Below, piece by piece: positions 29,691 to 40,261 of a stretch of 64,000 nt of DNA. A program made the position numbers and the translations under genes. The notes beneath the pieces were generated by a model, which searched no databases, had not been told where the DNA came from, and saw only the letters and a program-made list of their open reading frames with translations. Each line of letters opens with the position of its first letter. Position 1 is the first letter of the stretch. The stretch covers positions 85,001 through 149,000 of the forward strand of contig CAUYUJ010016897.1 in the NCBI GenBank assembly GCA_963575745.1, given 5' to 3'. Origin of the DNA: Prorocentrum cordatum (Eukaryota; Sar; Dinophyceae; Prorocentrales; Prorocentraceae).

Positions 29691-30012
29691 CGTAGCGCTG
29701 CCCGTGGCCGGGGCATTGTGCAGCGCATCCCTCGTCGAACGTATTTTGTCGGACGCGTGGTCGAATTCCGCCAGTTCGGTCGAGATGGTGGTCAAGCGGT
29801 TCGGTTGCAATGTAGCCATGCGGATCTGAGCTTACCATTTCTTGCCATTTTGGCGGGGATCGCAGGAGCGTTTGTGTTGTGATCAATTGTGCTCGATATA
29901 TCCAGCGGCAGCGTTTCATCCCAATCTATTATTTTGAAAAAGTCAGCAGGGGCCAAATTGCTGATGTGAAGCAACATAGGTCTCGTACAAAGTTTGCTCG
30001 GGTTCAGGTGAG
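29691..30012. other. no gene firmly seen
   Basis: May hold the 5' end of the next exon (RSRTKFARVQ-like reading near 29975-30008), but no frame is convincing. Confidence 0.3.
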
Positions 30013-30590
30013 ATGAACCGAGCGAAGCGCAGGCGGGTGAGAGCTTACGATATCTTCATGTCGATCGGCGACGAGATGTACGCACCGCCCATCGATGGAG
30101 AGTCGTCGGGAGATCGTCTCAAGCGCCTTGCTGCGACTTGGCGTGACCTGCCTGATGAAAGGAAGGCTTTCTTTCAAGCAGTCGCTGATGGGGAGACGGA
30201 GTCGCTCGACAATGCTGCCGGCGATTTCGTCGGGGTCCGCGCCGCGGATGCCGTTGGTGCTTTGACGCATCGTCGCCAGAGGGCTCGAACATTGCGGGGG
30301 CGGTCAGTGGAGCGCACGTTCAGGGGCATGCGCGGGTCTCAGATTTGGCAAGCTGGCTCAGCTACGGGCGACTTCGAGTCGCCCTTGAGGCCAGCACTGG
30401 TATCAGCAGAACCACTGTCAACGATCAACGGCTTGATCACTTCCACCTTCGGCTACGACCACGTGCCGATCCAGAACCCAGACGGCGCCATGCGGGGTGA
30501 TCCGCTCTGTTGCGGGAAGTACTTTGGACTCTGCGTGGAGGGCGGGTCTACGGGAGCTGCGCGCATTGGGACTGTGAGCCTGTATTCAGT
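30013..30590 (+). CDS. exon 6 of the unrecognised gene, HMG-box-like start
   Basis: It begins MNRAKRRRVRAYDIFMSIGD, then RLKRLAATWRDLPDERKAFF, then an Ala/Glu helix. A basic patch followed by Y-F and a W-x2-LPDE-x-(R/K) helix resembles part of an HMG box, but the box is short of a full match. Downstream are STINGLITSTFGYDHVPIQN and a Cys/Gly-rich end near CCGKYFGLCVEGG. The frame stays open to 30792, though beyond about 30590 it looks intronic (G-rich). No start is certain; it is probably an internal exon. Confidence 0.4.
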
Positions 30591-31039
30591 TTTCAGAAGG
30601 TGGGCGGGGGCAGCAGCAGGAGGTGGGAGGAGACAGGGCAGTTTTTTCGTGTGCGCTCGGGTCCACGGTCCGGGGCCGAAGGGAAAAGCCCGGGTGTTTG
30701 CGACGTGGGGTGTCCTGGGGCGATGGGCAATCTTCGTAGCAGCTGCAGTGCAGGAAGGAGGGGGGGATGATCAGCACATGCCTTCATTGTAGTTTGTCGT
30801 CTCCCATCCATTATCCTCCCGCGCTTCTCAGCTCGACTCATCGCCTCTGCCCTCAGCCCCTCTCTCTAGAGGTCGATGCTCGTGATGTCCCTTTGCCGCC
30901 CGCGGGGAAGTGCTGGGGGGGCAGCGATGGAGGGTGGCAGTGCAAAGAGGGAGGGAGGGGGGGCGCAATGTTACATCGTTCCCTGCCTTGATCAGCCTGT
31001 GCGTGGACGGTAGCAACGCGGTGTTCTCCTTGCTTTGTC

Positions 31040-31131
<92 letters not shown>

Positions 31132-31178
31132 CCCCTCTTCTTCTATTCGGGGAGGGTGAGAGGTCGGACTTGGTGCGG
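30591..31178. other. probable intron with poly-T
   Basis: G-rich at 30595-30640 and 30905-30965, then 91 T residues at 31041-31131. No coding is supported. Confidence 0.45.
31041..31131. repeat. poly-T, 91 bp
   Basis: An uninterrupted T run. It could be the A-tail of a retroposed sequence on the minus strand, or a simple repeat; no retroposed body is recognisable upstream on the minus strand. Confidence 0.95.
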
Positions 31179-32012
31179 ATGGATGCGGAGGACGTCCCCG
31201 CTGCATATGCAAAGTGTCGTGTGACGATGCGTGTGCAAGATCGTGAGATTGTGAACGTCGCGTCGCATCAGGTCATAGCTCGATTTGAGGATGAGTCACC
31301 AGCTGCAGTTGGGGGATTGAGTTTGGCGTGCTACCGATTTTGGAGGGGCCCTGATACGTTTGACAGGTTTGCTGCGATTGTCGGCGCAGAGGCAATTTTT
31401 GTTGAACAGATTTCGCTGGCCGCGGCGATGACAGTGAAGGCAAAAGCAAGCGGTGGTCCCCCGAAAGATGTTGTCCAGCTTCCCTTCGGCATGTCCTTCG
31501 CAAGCCCCTTCGAAAGGCCGCCGGGCCCAGGCGGCGGCGGCGGCGAGGGTGCGGCAGATCCTAAGGGGCCCGTAGACGATGATCTCAGCAGCGATGCTGG
31601 CGATGGAAAGGAGGAAGATGGTGTATCAGAGCTGTTCGACTCGGCAGACTCGTCTGGCGACGACCCTGCCCCTCCCCCTCCTCCTCCGCCTGTCTTGCCG
31701 AGTGTAGGTATTAGGGTTCTTGATAGGGCAGCGTCATCACGAGGCATTTGCTGGGCGTGCGAGAATAAGATTTTGAAAGACGAGTGGCGAATCTGGCACA
31801 GGTTGAAACCGAGCTGGAGTATCAGTAATGAGGTCCGAGTGCATGCGAGGTGCGTGAGGCGCGACGCGTTTTTGCCAGCCACTCTCGAGGCCGATGTGGC
31901 CGCTTTAACACGCATGCTCGGGCAGGCCGCTGGCGAAGAGCACGATGTTCTTTTCGATTGTCTGCTCGCCCGCAGGGGCGTCTCGGGCGCCGCATCATCG
32001 CGCGGCGCTTGA
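31179..32012 (+). CDS. last exon of the unrecognised gene: acidic/Pro-rich with CX2C...HX2C
   Basis: From ATG 31179: VTMRVQDREIVNVASHQVIA, then FWRGPDTFDRFAAIVGAEAI, then a disordered acidic stretch (DDDLSSDAGDGKEEDGVSE), poly-Pro, and a C-terminal module GICWACENKILKDEWRIW followed by VRVHARC, i.e. CX2C and HX2C, a plausible zinc site. It ends in TGA at 32010-32012. It reads as the C-terminus of the multi-exon protein whose earlier pieces start at 21329. Confidence 0.5.
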   Translation: MDAEDVPAAYAKCRVTMRVQDREIVNVASHQVIARFEDESPAAVGGLSLACYRFWRGPDTFDRFAAIVGAEAIFVEQISLAAAMTVKAKASGGPPKDVVQLPFGMSFASPFERPPGPGGGGGEGAADPKGPVDDDLSSDAGDGKEEDGVSELFDSADSSGDDPAPPPPPPPVLPSVGIRVLDRAASSRGICWACENKILKDEWRIWHRLKPSWSISNEVRVHARCVRRDAFLPATLEADVAALTRMLGQAAGEEHDVLFDCLLARRGVSGAASSRGA

Positions 32013-32169
32013 TTTCGCAACATTGCGTTTGCATGATCTACGCGCTGTGTCTTTTTCATGTCAGGGTGCCCGTCTATCTCGGCCCAGCGCAGTCGCATGC
32101 AGCGCGGGGGCCCTTGAACATTTGGGTGCGTTTTACTTCCGCAAGCTGGCTTGAAAAGATCTCCCAGCC

Positions 32170-32815
32170 ACCCACCGGTAAGCAGACACGCCCTTGAACA
32201 CTGAAGCTGTCGGCATTTTCGAGCCTTGCCCCCTCCCTCTGTTCAAGGGCACCCCTGTCGATGTTCAAGCCCCTCCTCCCCTTGAACACTGTAGCTGTCA
32301 GTAATTTTTGACGTCCTCGGATGCGAGGGTTGAAAAAAGCATGCCCCGATCGATGTTCAAGCCCCTCCCGCCCTGAACAAACCCTGTTCAAGCCCAAACT
32401 GGGCTTGAACATCGATGCTGTCGGTAGTTTTTTCATTAAGAACGTCGAAGCGAAAAAGCATACCCCTGTCGATGTTCAAGCCCCTCCCGCCCTTGAACAA
32501 ACCCTGTTCAGGCCCAAGCTGGGCTTGAACATCGATGCTGTCGGTAGTTTTAAGAACGTCGAAGCGAAAAAACATACCCCTGCCGATGTTCAAGCCCCTC
32601 CCGCCCTTGAACATACCCTGTTCAGGCTTGAACGCTGTGACTGTCAGCAGTTTCTGAGCTCCGCTATGATTTCGATGCGCCCCTATCGATGTTCGAGCCC
32701 CCCCCTCCCTTGCACACTGTAACTGTCAGTAGTTTTTGACATCCTTGGGCGCGGGGGGTGAAAAAAGCGTATCCCTATCGATGTTCAAGCCCCTCCGCCC
32801 TGAACAAACGCATGA
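32170..32815. repeat. ~115-bp tandem array with internal palindrome
   Basis: About six or seven degenerate units containing TCGATGTTCAAGCCCCTCC, CTGTTCAAGCCCA with its complement TGGGCTTGAAC, GCTGTCGGTAGTTTT and GAAGCGAAAAA. The best two copies start near 32345 and 32465. Each can form a hairpin. Neighbouring units sometimes carry only half of the palindrome. Confidence 0.85.
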
Positions 32816-33118
32816 CCGAATCATGCGTCGCAATCTGTGCCGGTGGTCGCTTGCTTGCCTGATCCGTCTGTGGGGGTCCTCAGGCCTCAGAGGAGTTCAA
32901 AGATAGTGGGCTTCGGGGGTCTTCGAAAAAAGATGGCGCCTGTCCGCCGTGTCTCGGTCTGGGCAATGCAGCATCCCGTTTCGCTAAGCGAAAACGAGCT
33001 TCCAGACCAAGTCGGGAAGTGGACGGACGCCATGCTTTTTTCAAGGCGCCAAGCCGCGCTTGCGAGGGTGCTAGGGCCCCAGCCGTGGAGCGCATCGTAG
33101 TCGATGCAATTGTTGACG
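32816..33118. other. no gene seen
   Basis: One 87-codon frame (32837-33100) has no recognisable features. It may be an exon edge interrupted by the following insertion. A short inverted repeat (CGCATGA/TCATGCG) lies at about 32808-32828. Confidence 0.35.
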
Positions 33119-34524
33119 TTTCGCGCATCCCCACCAGCCCATCCTACACCATATGCCCGAACGAAAGGCGCCGATCATCGGCAGTTGGTCTCCTCCCCCT
33201 CCTCCCCCTCCTCCTCCTCCTCCTCCTCCTCCTCCCCCAGGGCTGGTCGATCGAGGGGGTGGGGCGGCTCTATTCAATCCCTGTCTGCATATAAAGGTAA
33301 ACTCCGACAGGACTCTCCTAGAGGCTCGGTGAAACCCTAGAAGCCCCAAGACTATCTCAGGGACCTCAAGATCTTTAGAGGCTTAGAGGTCCCTGAGATA
33401 GTCTCGGGGCTTCTAGGGTTTCACCAAGCCTCTAGGAGAGTCCTGTCGGAGTATACCTTCTTGCGCAGACAGGGGGCTGGGTGGGCCCTCTGACCGCTCG
33501 CGCCCCCCCCTGCCCAGGTCAGTGGGGAGGGGGTAGGGGGGGGGGGTAAACCTTTCCCCGAAGGGGAAGAAGGGGGTTGGACAAGAAACGCCTTGGACCA
33601 CCTGCGCCCTAAAGGGCTGGTGGGACTGACCTTTGATTTGGTTGAGCTTCCAATCCCACCGGCCCTTTAGGGCGTGGGTGGTTGAGGTCCCTGAGATAGT
33701 CTTGGGGCTTCGAGGGTTTCGCCGAGCCTCTTGGAGAGTCCTGTCGGAGTATGCATTTTTTTATGCAGGCAGGGGGTGGGGTGGACCCTCTGACCGCTCG
33801 CGCCCCCCCCCCCCCCCCCCCCCCCCTCCCCGAAGGGGAAGAAGGGGGTTGGAAAAGACGCGCCTTAGACCACCTACGCCCTAAAGGGCTGGTGGGACTG
33901 ACCTTTGATTTGGTTGAGCTTCCAATCCCACCAGCCCTTTAGGGCGTGGGTGGTTGAGGTCCCTGAGATAATCTTGGGGCTTCTAGGGTTCACCGAGCCT
34001 CTAGGGGAGTCCTGTCGGAGTATATTTTTTTTATGCAGACAGGGGGTGGGGTGGATCCTCTGACCGCTCGCGGCCCCCCCTGTCCAGGTCAGTGGGGAGG
34101 GGGTAGGGGTAGTGGTGGGTGGGTGGTGGGTGGGTGGTGGCGTGGGTGGTGGGTGGGTGGTGGGTGGTGGGTGGTGGTGGGTGGTGGGTGGGTGGTGGGT
34201 GGGTGGTGGGTTGGGTGGTGGGTGGGTGGGTGGTGGTGGGTGGTGGGTGGGTGGGTGGTCGGCGGGTGGTGGGTGGGTGGTGGGTGGGTGGTGGGTGGGT
34301 GGTGGGTGGGTGGTGGGTGGTCCTCCTCCTCCTCCTCCTCCTCCGTTTGATTTAGTTGGGGCTGACGTTTGACCCCTTGCCCCCTCCCCCCTGTCCAGGT
34401 CAGTGGGGAGGGTGCAGGGGGGGGGGGGGGGGGGGGGGTAAACCCCTCCCCGAGGGGGAGGAAGGGGGGTGGAAGAGAAACGCCTTAGACCACCTACGCC
34501 CTGAAGGGCTGGTGGGGTTGGAAG
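33119..34524 (+). mobile_element. introner/MITE-like insertion 3, tandem composite
   Basis: It starts TTCGCGCATCCCCACCAGCC and ends GGGCTGGTGGGGTTGGAAG, matching insertion 1 at both ends. The first roughly 90 bp are nearly identical to insertion 1, including CATATGCCCGAACGA and the (TCC)n tract. A large near-perfect hairpin occupies about 33298-33456. Unit borders with 28-bp inverted repeats lie at 33599-33681, 33871-33953 and 34490-34517. GGGT/GGTGG-type simple repeats fill 34110-34320. Confidence 0.6.
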
Positions 34525-34758
34525 CTCAACCAAATCAAACGTCAGCCGTCAGCCCCGCATGACTCAAACCCCTCGGGAGGTCCACGCTGGTCAAAACCAT
34601 TGGGAGAACCACGTTGGTCAAACCCCCAGACATTTCCTCCGCCCCCGTTGTCCTCCTCCGTCCAGCCATTGCCATTTGGGCTTCAGGTTGCCTTCTTTCA
34701 CTGCGTCTCCGCAGGCTTGCCCCACGCAGCTCGACAGTGTATCCAGCCCGCAGAGACG
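34525..34758. other. leader of the following gene
   Basis: Contains a diverged duplication (CCACGCTGGTCAAAACC and CCACGTTGGTCAAACCC) and GCCATTTGGGCTTCAG at about 34670-34685, which partly resembles the spliced leader core. No coding is certain. Confidence 0.3.
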
Positions 34759-37011
34759 ATGCCGCCCAGGGGCGCTGCCAAACCCAAGAAGAGCCCGTGG
34801 GCAGTTTTTCCTCCGAAGACGTGCGCCAGTTGCAATCGGGATACGCGTTCTCAGGATCGGGGCTGTCCGCGCTTGTCTTTCTTGGCGTGGAACAAGAAAA
34901 CTAACTTGGGAGGGCCGTCTGGTCTGGAGTGCTACAGGTGCTTCGACGCGCGTCGCACTTTCTTCTTGAACACCTTCGGCGAGCTCTCGGAGGAGCGCCA
35001 GAATGATTCGGAGCTGGATGCGAAGTTCTTGGCGATGCGCCGTGACAGAGTGTCTGGTGGCAAGGAGTTCCAAGGTCAGGCGAAGATCTGCGCCAAGAAC
35101 TGGGTCCAGGTTTCCAAGGAGAGCTTCGGCGAACAGTTCGTCGAGGCGACTTGCGAGCCCATCTGGGATTTCGCTGCCACCCGAGGCTTGCCCAGGCAGT
35201 TCTACGACAAGGAGGTGCACTACGACGCCCTGGTGAATCACATCCAGACCGCGTGGCCACACATGTCTGTCTACGTGAACGCTCGGGTTGTTACCGTGGT
35301 GGAGATCCCAGACCAGAATCCAAACGCTTATCGAGTGAGACGCGGTATTCGCGAGGGGCATGCCAACGCCCGCACTGAGGACTATGGCTCGAACGGCGGC
35401 ATGGCGCAGGAGGCCTTGGAGGCGGACGCCGAAATGACTGACGGCATCGGGCTCCCGCAGCCGATCGGGCTCGAGGGGGTGGAGGCGGCTCCGTTGCATG
35501 GGCCCGAAGCTGCTGACAGTGAGCCAACGATCATGGAGGGCGAGTCCCTCTCGTCGCAGCGCGCGCCAGCGGCGCCCGCCGCGACGAGGCCTCGAGCAGC
35601 GGCGGCCTCCGACGTCAAGGGCCCGCGCCCGCCGCCAGCTCCAGCTGCTGCAGTTGCTCGCGATGGGGTGGACTTGTCATCGCATGGCGCCGCAGCGAAG
35701 TCCATGGCGCGTGGTGGCGGGGTTGCGGCCCCTGCTGCGCGCGGCGTGGCGGCGGTGAGGTCAACCCCGAGCGGCGGCAACAAGCGCCGTGCTCAGCACG
35801 AAGGTGACGGCAATGGCGCTGTTGTAAGCGAGGACTACGCGGAGCAGCAGCGGGGCGTCCGACGCCGCACGGCTGTCGACGCAGTCATCGACGGCGCCGA
35901 GAAGGCCTTGAAGGAGTACGGACCTGCATGGGGCTTCAAGCAGCATTGGGAGTTGCGTTGCAGGCGCCGCGACTTCGATAACTTCGATAGCAGTCTGCAG
36001 CAATGGGGTCGCAAAGCTGGCGCCGTCACGAACAACGAGGTAGCGACGGACTTGAGCAACAAGTGCTTCGAAGCGTCGGAGAACTTCCAAGCCCGCCACT
36101 TCTTCTTCGAGAAGATACGGAACTCCTTCCACCTCGCGGTCATGAGTGAATTGTCTGAGGTAGAGCAGCGGCTGGTCAACGCGGCCCCTAAGGGCGTCCT
36201 CGCAAACATCATCGTGTCCGAGGCCGCGAAGCTCACGGGGAAGTGCAGCGACAAGGCGACGGTGCTTGCCTTGGCTGAGGTCCTCAAGTCGAAACGCAGA
36301 TCCACTCGTCTGTCTCTTGGGATGTGTTCTGGCGTCGACGGCGGGGAGACGGTGAGCACAGCGCAGACGAACATCTTCCCTGCGTTCTGCGACCGCGTGT
36401 TCAGGAACCAAGATAGCCAGGGCATCATTCTGGTCATGGCCGCTTTCTTCGGGGAGATCCCTGAGGTTCCCGTCGACGTGTCCACCATCAAGACTCAGGA
36501 TTCGGCATGGCCAACTCTTGGTGACGGTGAGGTGTGGTACTCCCAGATGGTCGTGGATCTGACGTGCGTCTACTTTGTGGCGAAGTCCCTGAGCGTCCTC
36601 AAGGGCGGCGCGACTGCGTTCAGTGCGACGGACATGCTGATGGCCAAGGCGCTAGTCCAGAACGAGAAGCGGATCAGCCTTAGGCTCCGTTCGCATTTCC
36701 GCGTCATCAACTGCTTGCAGGTCCAACATCCTCGAGAAGCTTGGGAGGCTGTCAAGGACGTCGCAACGAAGGCTGACGAGTCCCTTCGGGCTCACGAGAA
36801 GCTGAACGTGGAGTTGCTGACTGAGCGGTTGAACACGATCGACAGCGAGATCACGGCGCACAAGAACATCAAGGCAAGGGCATTGGTTGGTGACAGCAAC
36901 GCGCTGCAACAGATGGGCGAGGCTTGGCGCGGCATCCACGACGCCATTGCCGACCTCCTCGAGGAGTCGCAAGACGACCTCAAGTCCGTCGCTAAGGTTA
37001 GAACGTCGTGA
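34759..37011 (+). CDS. protein of unknown function with N-terminal Cys cluster (750 aa)
   Basis: From ATG 34759 (MPPRGAAKPKKSPWAVFPPK). An N-terminal CASC...C...CYRC pattern within about 50 residues could bind zinc. Next comes a mixed alpha/beta part (FGEQFVEATCEPIWDFAATR), an acidic then Ala/Pro-rich linker (about residues 215-350) with a basic KRRAQ patch, and a long helical C-terminal half (TAVDAVIDGAEKALKEYG..., RSHFRVINCLQVQHPREAWE). It ends in TGA at 37009-37011. No transposase, RT or kinase motif is visible. It may form one gene with the next ORF: its stop overlaps the first in-frame GTG of that frame at 37008. Upstream frame continuity to 34600 is probably leader. Confidence 0.55.
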   Translation: MPPRGAAKPKKSPWAVFPPKTCASCNRDTRSQDRGCPRLSFLAWNKKTNLGGPSGLECYRCFDARRTFFLNTFGELSEERQNDSELDAKFLAMRRDRVSGGKEFQGQAKICAKNWVQVSKESFGEQFVEATCEPIWDFAATRGLPRQFYDKEVHYDALVNHIQTAWPHMSVYVNARVVTVVEIPDQNPNAYRVRRGIREGHANARTEDYGSNGGMAQEALEADAEMTDGIGLPQPIGLEGVEAAPLHGPEAADSEPTIMEGESLSSQRAPAAPAATRPRAAAASDVKGPRPPPAPAAAVARDGVDLSSHGAAAKSMARGGGVAAPAARGVAAVRSTPSGGNKRRAQHEGDGNGAVVSEDYAEQQRGVRRRTAVDAVIDGAEKALKEYGPAWGFKQHWELRCRRRDFDNFDSSLQQWGRKAGAVTNNEVATDLSNKCFEASENFQARHFFFEKIRNSFHLAVMSELSEVEQRLVNAAPKGVLANIIVSEAAKLTGKCSDKATVLALAEVLKSKRRSTRLSLGMCSGVDGGETVSTAQTNIFPAFCDRVFRNQDSQGIILVMAAFFGEIPEVPVDVSTIKTQDSAWPTLGDGEVWYSQMVVDLTCVYFVAKSLSVLKGGATAFSATDMLMAKALVQNEKRISLRLRSHFRVINCLQVQHPREAWEAVKDVATKADESLRAHEKLNVELLTERLNTIDSEITAHKNIKARALVGDSNALQQMGEAWRGIHDAIADLLEESQDDLKSVAKVRTS

Positions 37012-37025
37012 CGGTCGACGCTGCG

Positions 37026-38486
37026 ATGCCGTCGGCCACCAAGGAACTGATTAAGTGCATCGCGGCGCCCTTGCTCGACGGCGTGCTCATCGTGGGCTTC
37101 GAGACGAACTGTTGCGACCAGCTTCGGAAGGTTCTTGCACCGGCTACCCGGGTCATTCCCGTTTCTCTTCCGCCGCCTTTGGAAGAAGGCGAGGCCGAAG
37201 AGGGTTGCCCTGAGAACCCAGAATGCGTGGACAGGGCTCTGTGGATCGAGGCGGCCGTGAATCTTCTGAACACCTTCGGCTTGAAGTGCGAGAAGTCCAA
37301 CCTCAAGCTGATGGAGCTGAAGGGGCACCTCAACGCAGCGATCGACCTCTTCAGCTTGCTGAGAGTCGTGACCGACCCCCGCGAGTACGACATCACCTTG
37401 GACTTGGAGCACTGGTCCGCGCCGTTCGAGAAGGAAGTGATGGTCAGGTCGACCCGCGAGAAATGTCCCATGGATAGGTCGACGCTCTTGGAGCCACGGT
37501 TGTGGGACTTCTGTCGGGAATGGAATCCAAAGATGGTCACCGACGCGCTGGTTGAGTTGCTGTCCATTCGCATGGCCGCCGACCTCGGCTGCAGCCAGCG
37601 GGCGCTGGATGCCGCCTCCACTTGGTCTTTGCCGAAGGTGAACGCCGACCTCGCGAGGATTGGAGTTCTTGCCGCTCGCGTCGAAGATGTCGCCAAGAAG
37701 CTGAAGGACAAGAAGTGGAAAGGTGGAGTCTTGGAGCTGACGAAGATTCTCTCGGACGCCTACGCTTCGTCGATGGCAGACTCCACCGTCGCTGAGCACA
37801 TGCGCCTGTTCAACACGAGGCGCCCTTCATTCAGGGAGGCGCTGACAGAGTTGACTGCGGAGTGGGATAGGCTCTTGAGCGCACACATGGCCAAGTTCGA
37901 CCTGCTGAAGACTCTGCCTGATCGGATGGCTGTGTTCAACGGCTTCGACGACGCCATCCAGAAGTGGAGTTTCGGGAAGTTCGATTGGGTTAACCACGAT
38001 ACGGACCCTACGATGACAGTGCTTGCCTCGGATATGCAGACCGTTGCCCTTCAGCTCCAGACTTGGTCTAGCGTAGTCGAGCGGGTTGATTCATGCGTGA
38101 CCTTCGCTTCCGACGAGTGTCAGACGAAGATCACTTGTCTTTTAAGCTTGTTGCCAGAGTACCGCAAGCTTTCCTCGGCTGCCTCTTTTAATCTAGCCTG
38201 CGCGGTGCTGGTGACTGCGCGCCTCGAGATTCCAGCCGGCAGCGGCGCCGAGCGGGAGCTGGCCATTAAGGGCCTCGCGGCTGCCCGCAAAATGGTCAAC
38301 CAAGTTTTGAAAGTCTCGGAGGAAGCGCTCCCAAAGACCCTGAAGGATAAGTTGAACGACTCGGAGTCGCAAGAGCCGACCGCGTCGGCGTCGGCAGCCG
38401 TGGGCGACGAGAAGGCAGACCCCGTCGCCAAAGAGAGGTCCAACGGTCTTGAGAAGAATACTTCTTCTCGGAGGCTGAAGGCCTAG
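37026..38486 (+). CDS. protein of unknown function, all-helical (486 aa), second ORF
   Basis: From ATG 37026 (MPSATKELIKCIAAPLLDGV). Mostly amphipathic helices (ECVDRALWIEAAVNLLNTFG, VAEHMRLFNTRRPSFREALT, VALQLQTWSSVVERVDSCVT), with a disordered acidic/basic C-terminus. It starts 14 bp after the previous stop and could be the frameshifted second half of the same protein, since both share long helical composition and codon use. The TAG at 38484-38486 is followed in frame by about 56 more codons of gene-like sequence (KAPEAQVAKAPVAEAAAPDG, then RSKFSGARCQRFWQKTWMG) before TGA at 38656, so it may be a nonsense mutation. Confidence 0.5.
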   Translation: MPSATKELIKCIAAPLLDGVLIVGFETNCCDQLRKVLAPATRVIPVSLPPPLEEGEAEEGCPENPECVDRALWIEAAVNLLNTFGLKCEKSNLKLMELKGHLNAAIDLFSLLRVVTDPREYDITLDLEHWSAPFEKEVMVRSTREKCPMDRSTLLEPRLWDFCREWNPKMVTDALVELLSIRMAADLGCSQRALDAASTWSLPKVNADLARIGVLAARVEDVAKKLKDKKWKGGVLELTKILSDAYASSMADSTVAEHMRLFNTRRPSFREALTELTAEWDRLLSAHMAKFDLLKTLPDRMAVFNGFDDAIQKWSFGKFDWVNHDTDPTMTVLASDMQTVALQLQTWSSVVERVDSCVTFASDECQTKITCLLSLLPEYRKLSSAASFNLACAVLVTARLEIPAGSGAERELAIKGLAAARKMVNQVLKVSEEALPKTLKDKLNDSESQEPTASASAAVGDEKADPVAKERSNGLEKNTSSRRLKA

Positions 38487-39549
38487 AAGGCTCCAGAGGC
38501 CCAGGTCGCCAAGGCTCCAGTGGCCGAGGCCGCGGCCCCAGATGGCAAGTGGGTAGGAGTAGGTCGCTCGAAGTTCAGTGGGGCCAGGTGCCAGCGCTTC
38601 TGGCAGAAAACCTGGATGGGCAAGGAACGAGGAGGGGGATTCCAAGGGGGAGGGGGATGAGCTCCTGCCGCCAGGAACGTCACTGCGTGTAGTGCCTGTT
38701 GCTCGCGGCAGGGTGGCGCGGCCTTTAACGTTCTGGCGCCGATGCGCCCAGTTTGTTTCAGAGCAGAGGTTGAAAACGTCAAGTCAAGTCTTGGCGATCG
38801 TTGCTGCGGTTAGCATTGCCTCCTCCTCCTCCTCGCCTCTTCCTCCTCTTGATCATCGCCGCCGCCGCCGTGCCATCGCGCCGGCATCAGATGGGGGCGG
38901 AAGGTAGCGACAGAGACGATGACAACGACAGCGGCTCGGATGGCGATGAGAGGTGAGGACGGGGAGGGACGTGGTGGTGGAGGGGCGGGGGTAGAGCGAA
39001 GGCGGCGGCCGAAGAGGGAAGGGGGGGCGGAAGGGGGGGGGGGGTGGGGGGGGGGGGGGCAAAAAATGAGGGAGAGCGGCGGCGACGTGGGGCGGTCGGA
39101 ATCGGTCGAAGCGGGGAGCGGCGCTTCGCGCGCCCGAGCCCGACGGCGCCGTTCAGGGCCCGCGAGCGGAGAGGCGGGGGCCCTCGCAGTGTCCACCCCC
39201 CTCCCCCTTCCTTACCACCCCTCTTCCACCGCCTTTCCCTCCCCCCCTCTGCCTCCCTCCTTCGCCCTCCCTCTCTGCCCTCCAAGCCCCCTCCTTCGTC
39301 TGTGTCCTCTCACTCCTCCTTCCCCTCCTGTCCCTCCTCTGGCCGTGCCCACTCGTTTTGGTTAGCAGGGTGGGCAAGGCTTGCCTTATGCGAAATGTGT
39401 TTCGATGTGTGTTGGCGATTCTTACTCGGGATTGCGTGCGCGACGGTGCATTCAGACATGCGCGCGCGTAGCTTTACACCTTTCCTGCATCCTGCCCAAG
39501 ACATTTCATCATATCGGGCACATTGACATTACAACGCATTGCCGGCGGA
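38487..39549. other. low-complexity flank, no complete gene
   Basis: The first 170 bp look like read-through coding of the previous ORF. Then come GCC/CCT triplets (38820-38880), G-rich runs (39000-39065) and CT-rich DNA (39190-39340). The long frames here on both strands follow composition only. Confidence 0.5.
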
Positions 39550-39960
39550 TCGCACCGTTCGGTCGAGATAGCTCTCAACCTTCATTGCGACGCTTGCGCC
39601 GCCCATCAGCGACCTCTACCGCGCATGCCTGGGAGAATTCGACTCGATAGGGTAAGCGATTCGATTGGCGTGGATTTATTTGCACTTGCTGATTATGCTG
39701 GGAACCAATTGGTTCCCGGAGTATCGTCGACCTTGCTGCCGGGCTTGCCCTGTGCGGAGCGGTTTCGACGCGACATCCGAGCGTGGTATTAGCAGGGCCC
39801 CCGCAGGTTTGGATTGCGCCGTTTGGGGCCCCACAACGTGTGATATTCGACGGGGAGGAGAGTTCGAGAGAGAGTTTTCAAAATAATTCTTCACGCTTCG
39901 CGGATCCCCACCGGCCCATCTCACAGCAGCAACGCATGCGAAGCATGCCGGCAGTCGTGT

Positions 39961-39961
<1 letters not shown>

Positions 39962-40050
<89 letters not shown>

Positions 40051-40069
40051 CCTCTCTTTCTCTCCTTCT

Positions 40070-40143
<74 letters not shown>
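39962..40143. repeat. poly-T (89 bp) followed by (CT)n
   Basis: T run 39962-40050, then a mixed pyrimidine bridge, then (CT)n 40073-40143. Confidence 0.95.
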
Positions 40144-40144
<1 letters not shown>

Positions 40145-40261
40145 GGCGTGTGTCCGCTTGGCCCCGCATATCTCCCCTGTTCCTCCTTCTCCCCGCCTCC
40201 TTGCACATCCTCCTTGTGGGGGGAGCGGGAGAAGGACGAGGCGGAGGAGGAGGGAGAGAAA

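Noticed and set aside
29792-29977. A minus-strand 61-codon frame with normal-looking composition
   Set aside because: Too short, no motif, no neighbouring exon on that strand.
31041-31131. Poly-T as the A-tail of an inverted retrogene
   Set aside because: No retroposed body or target duplication could be recognised beside it.
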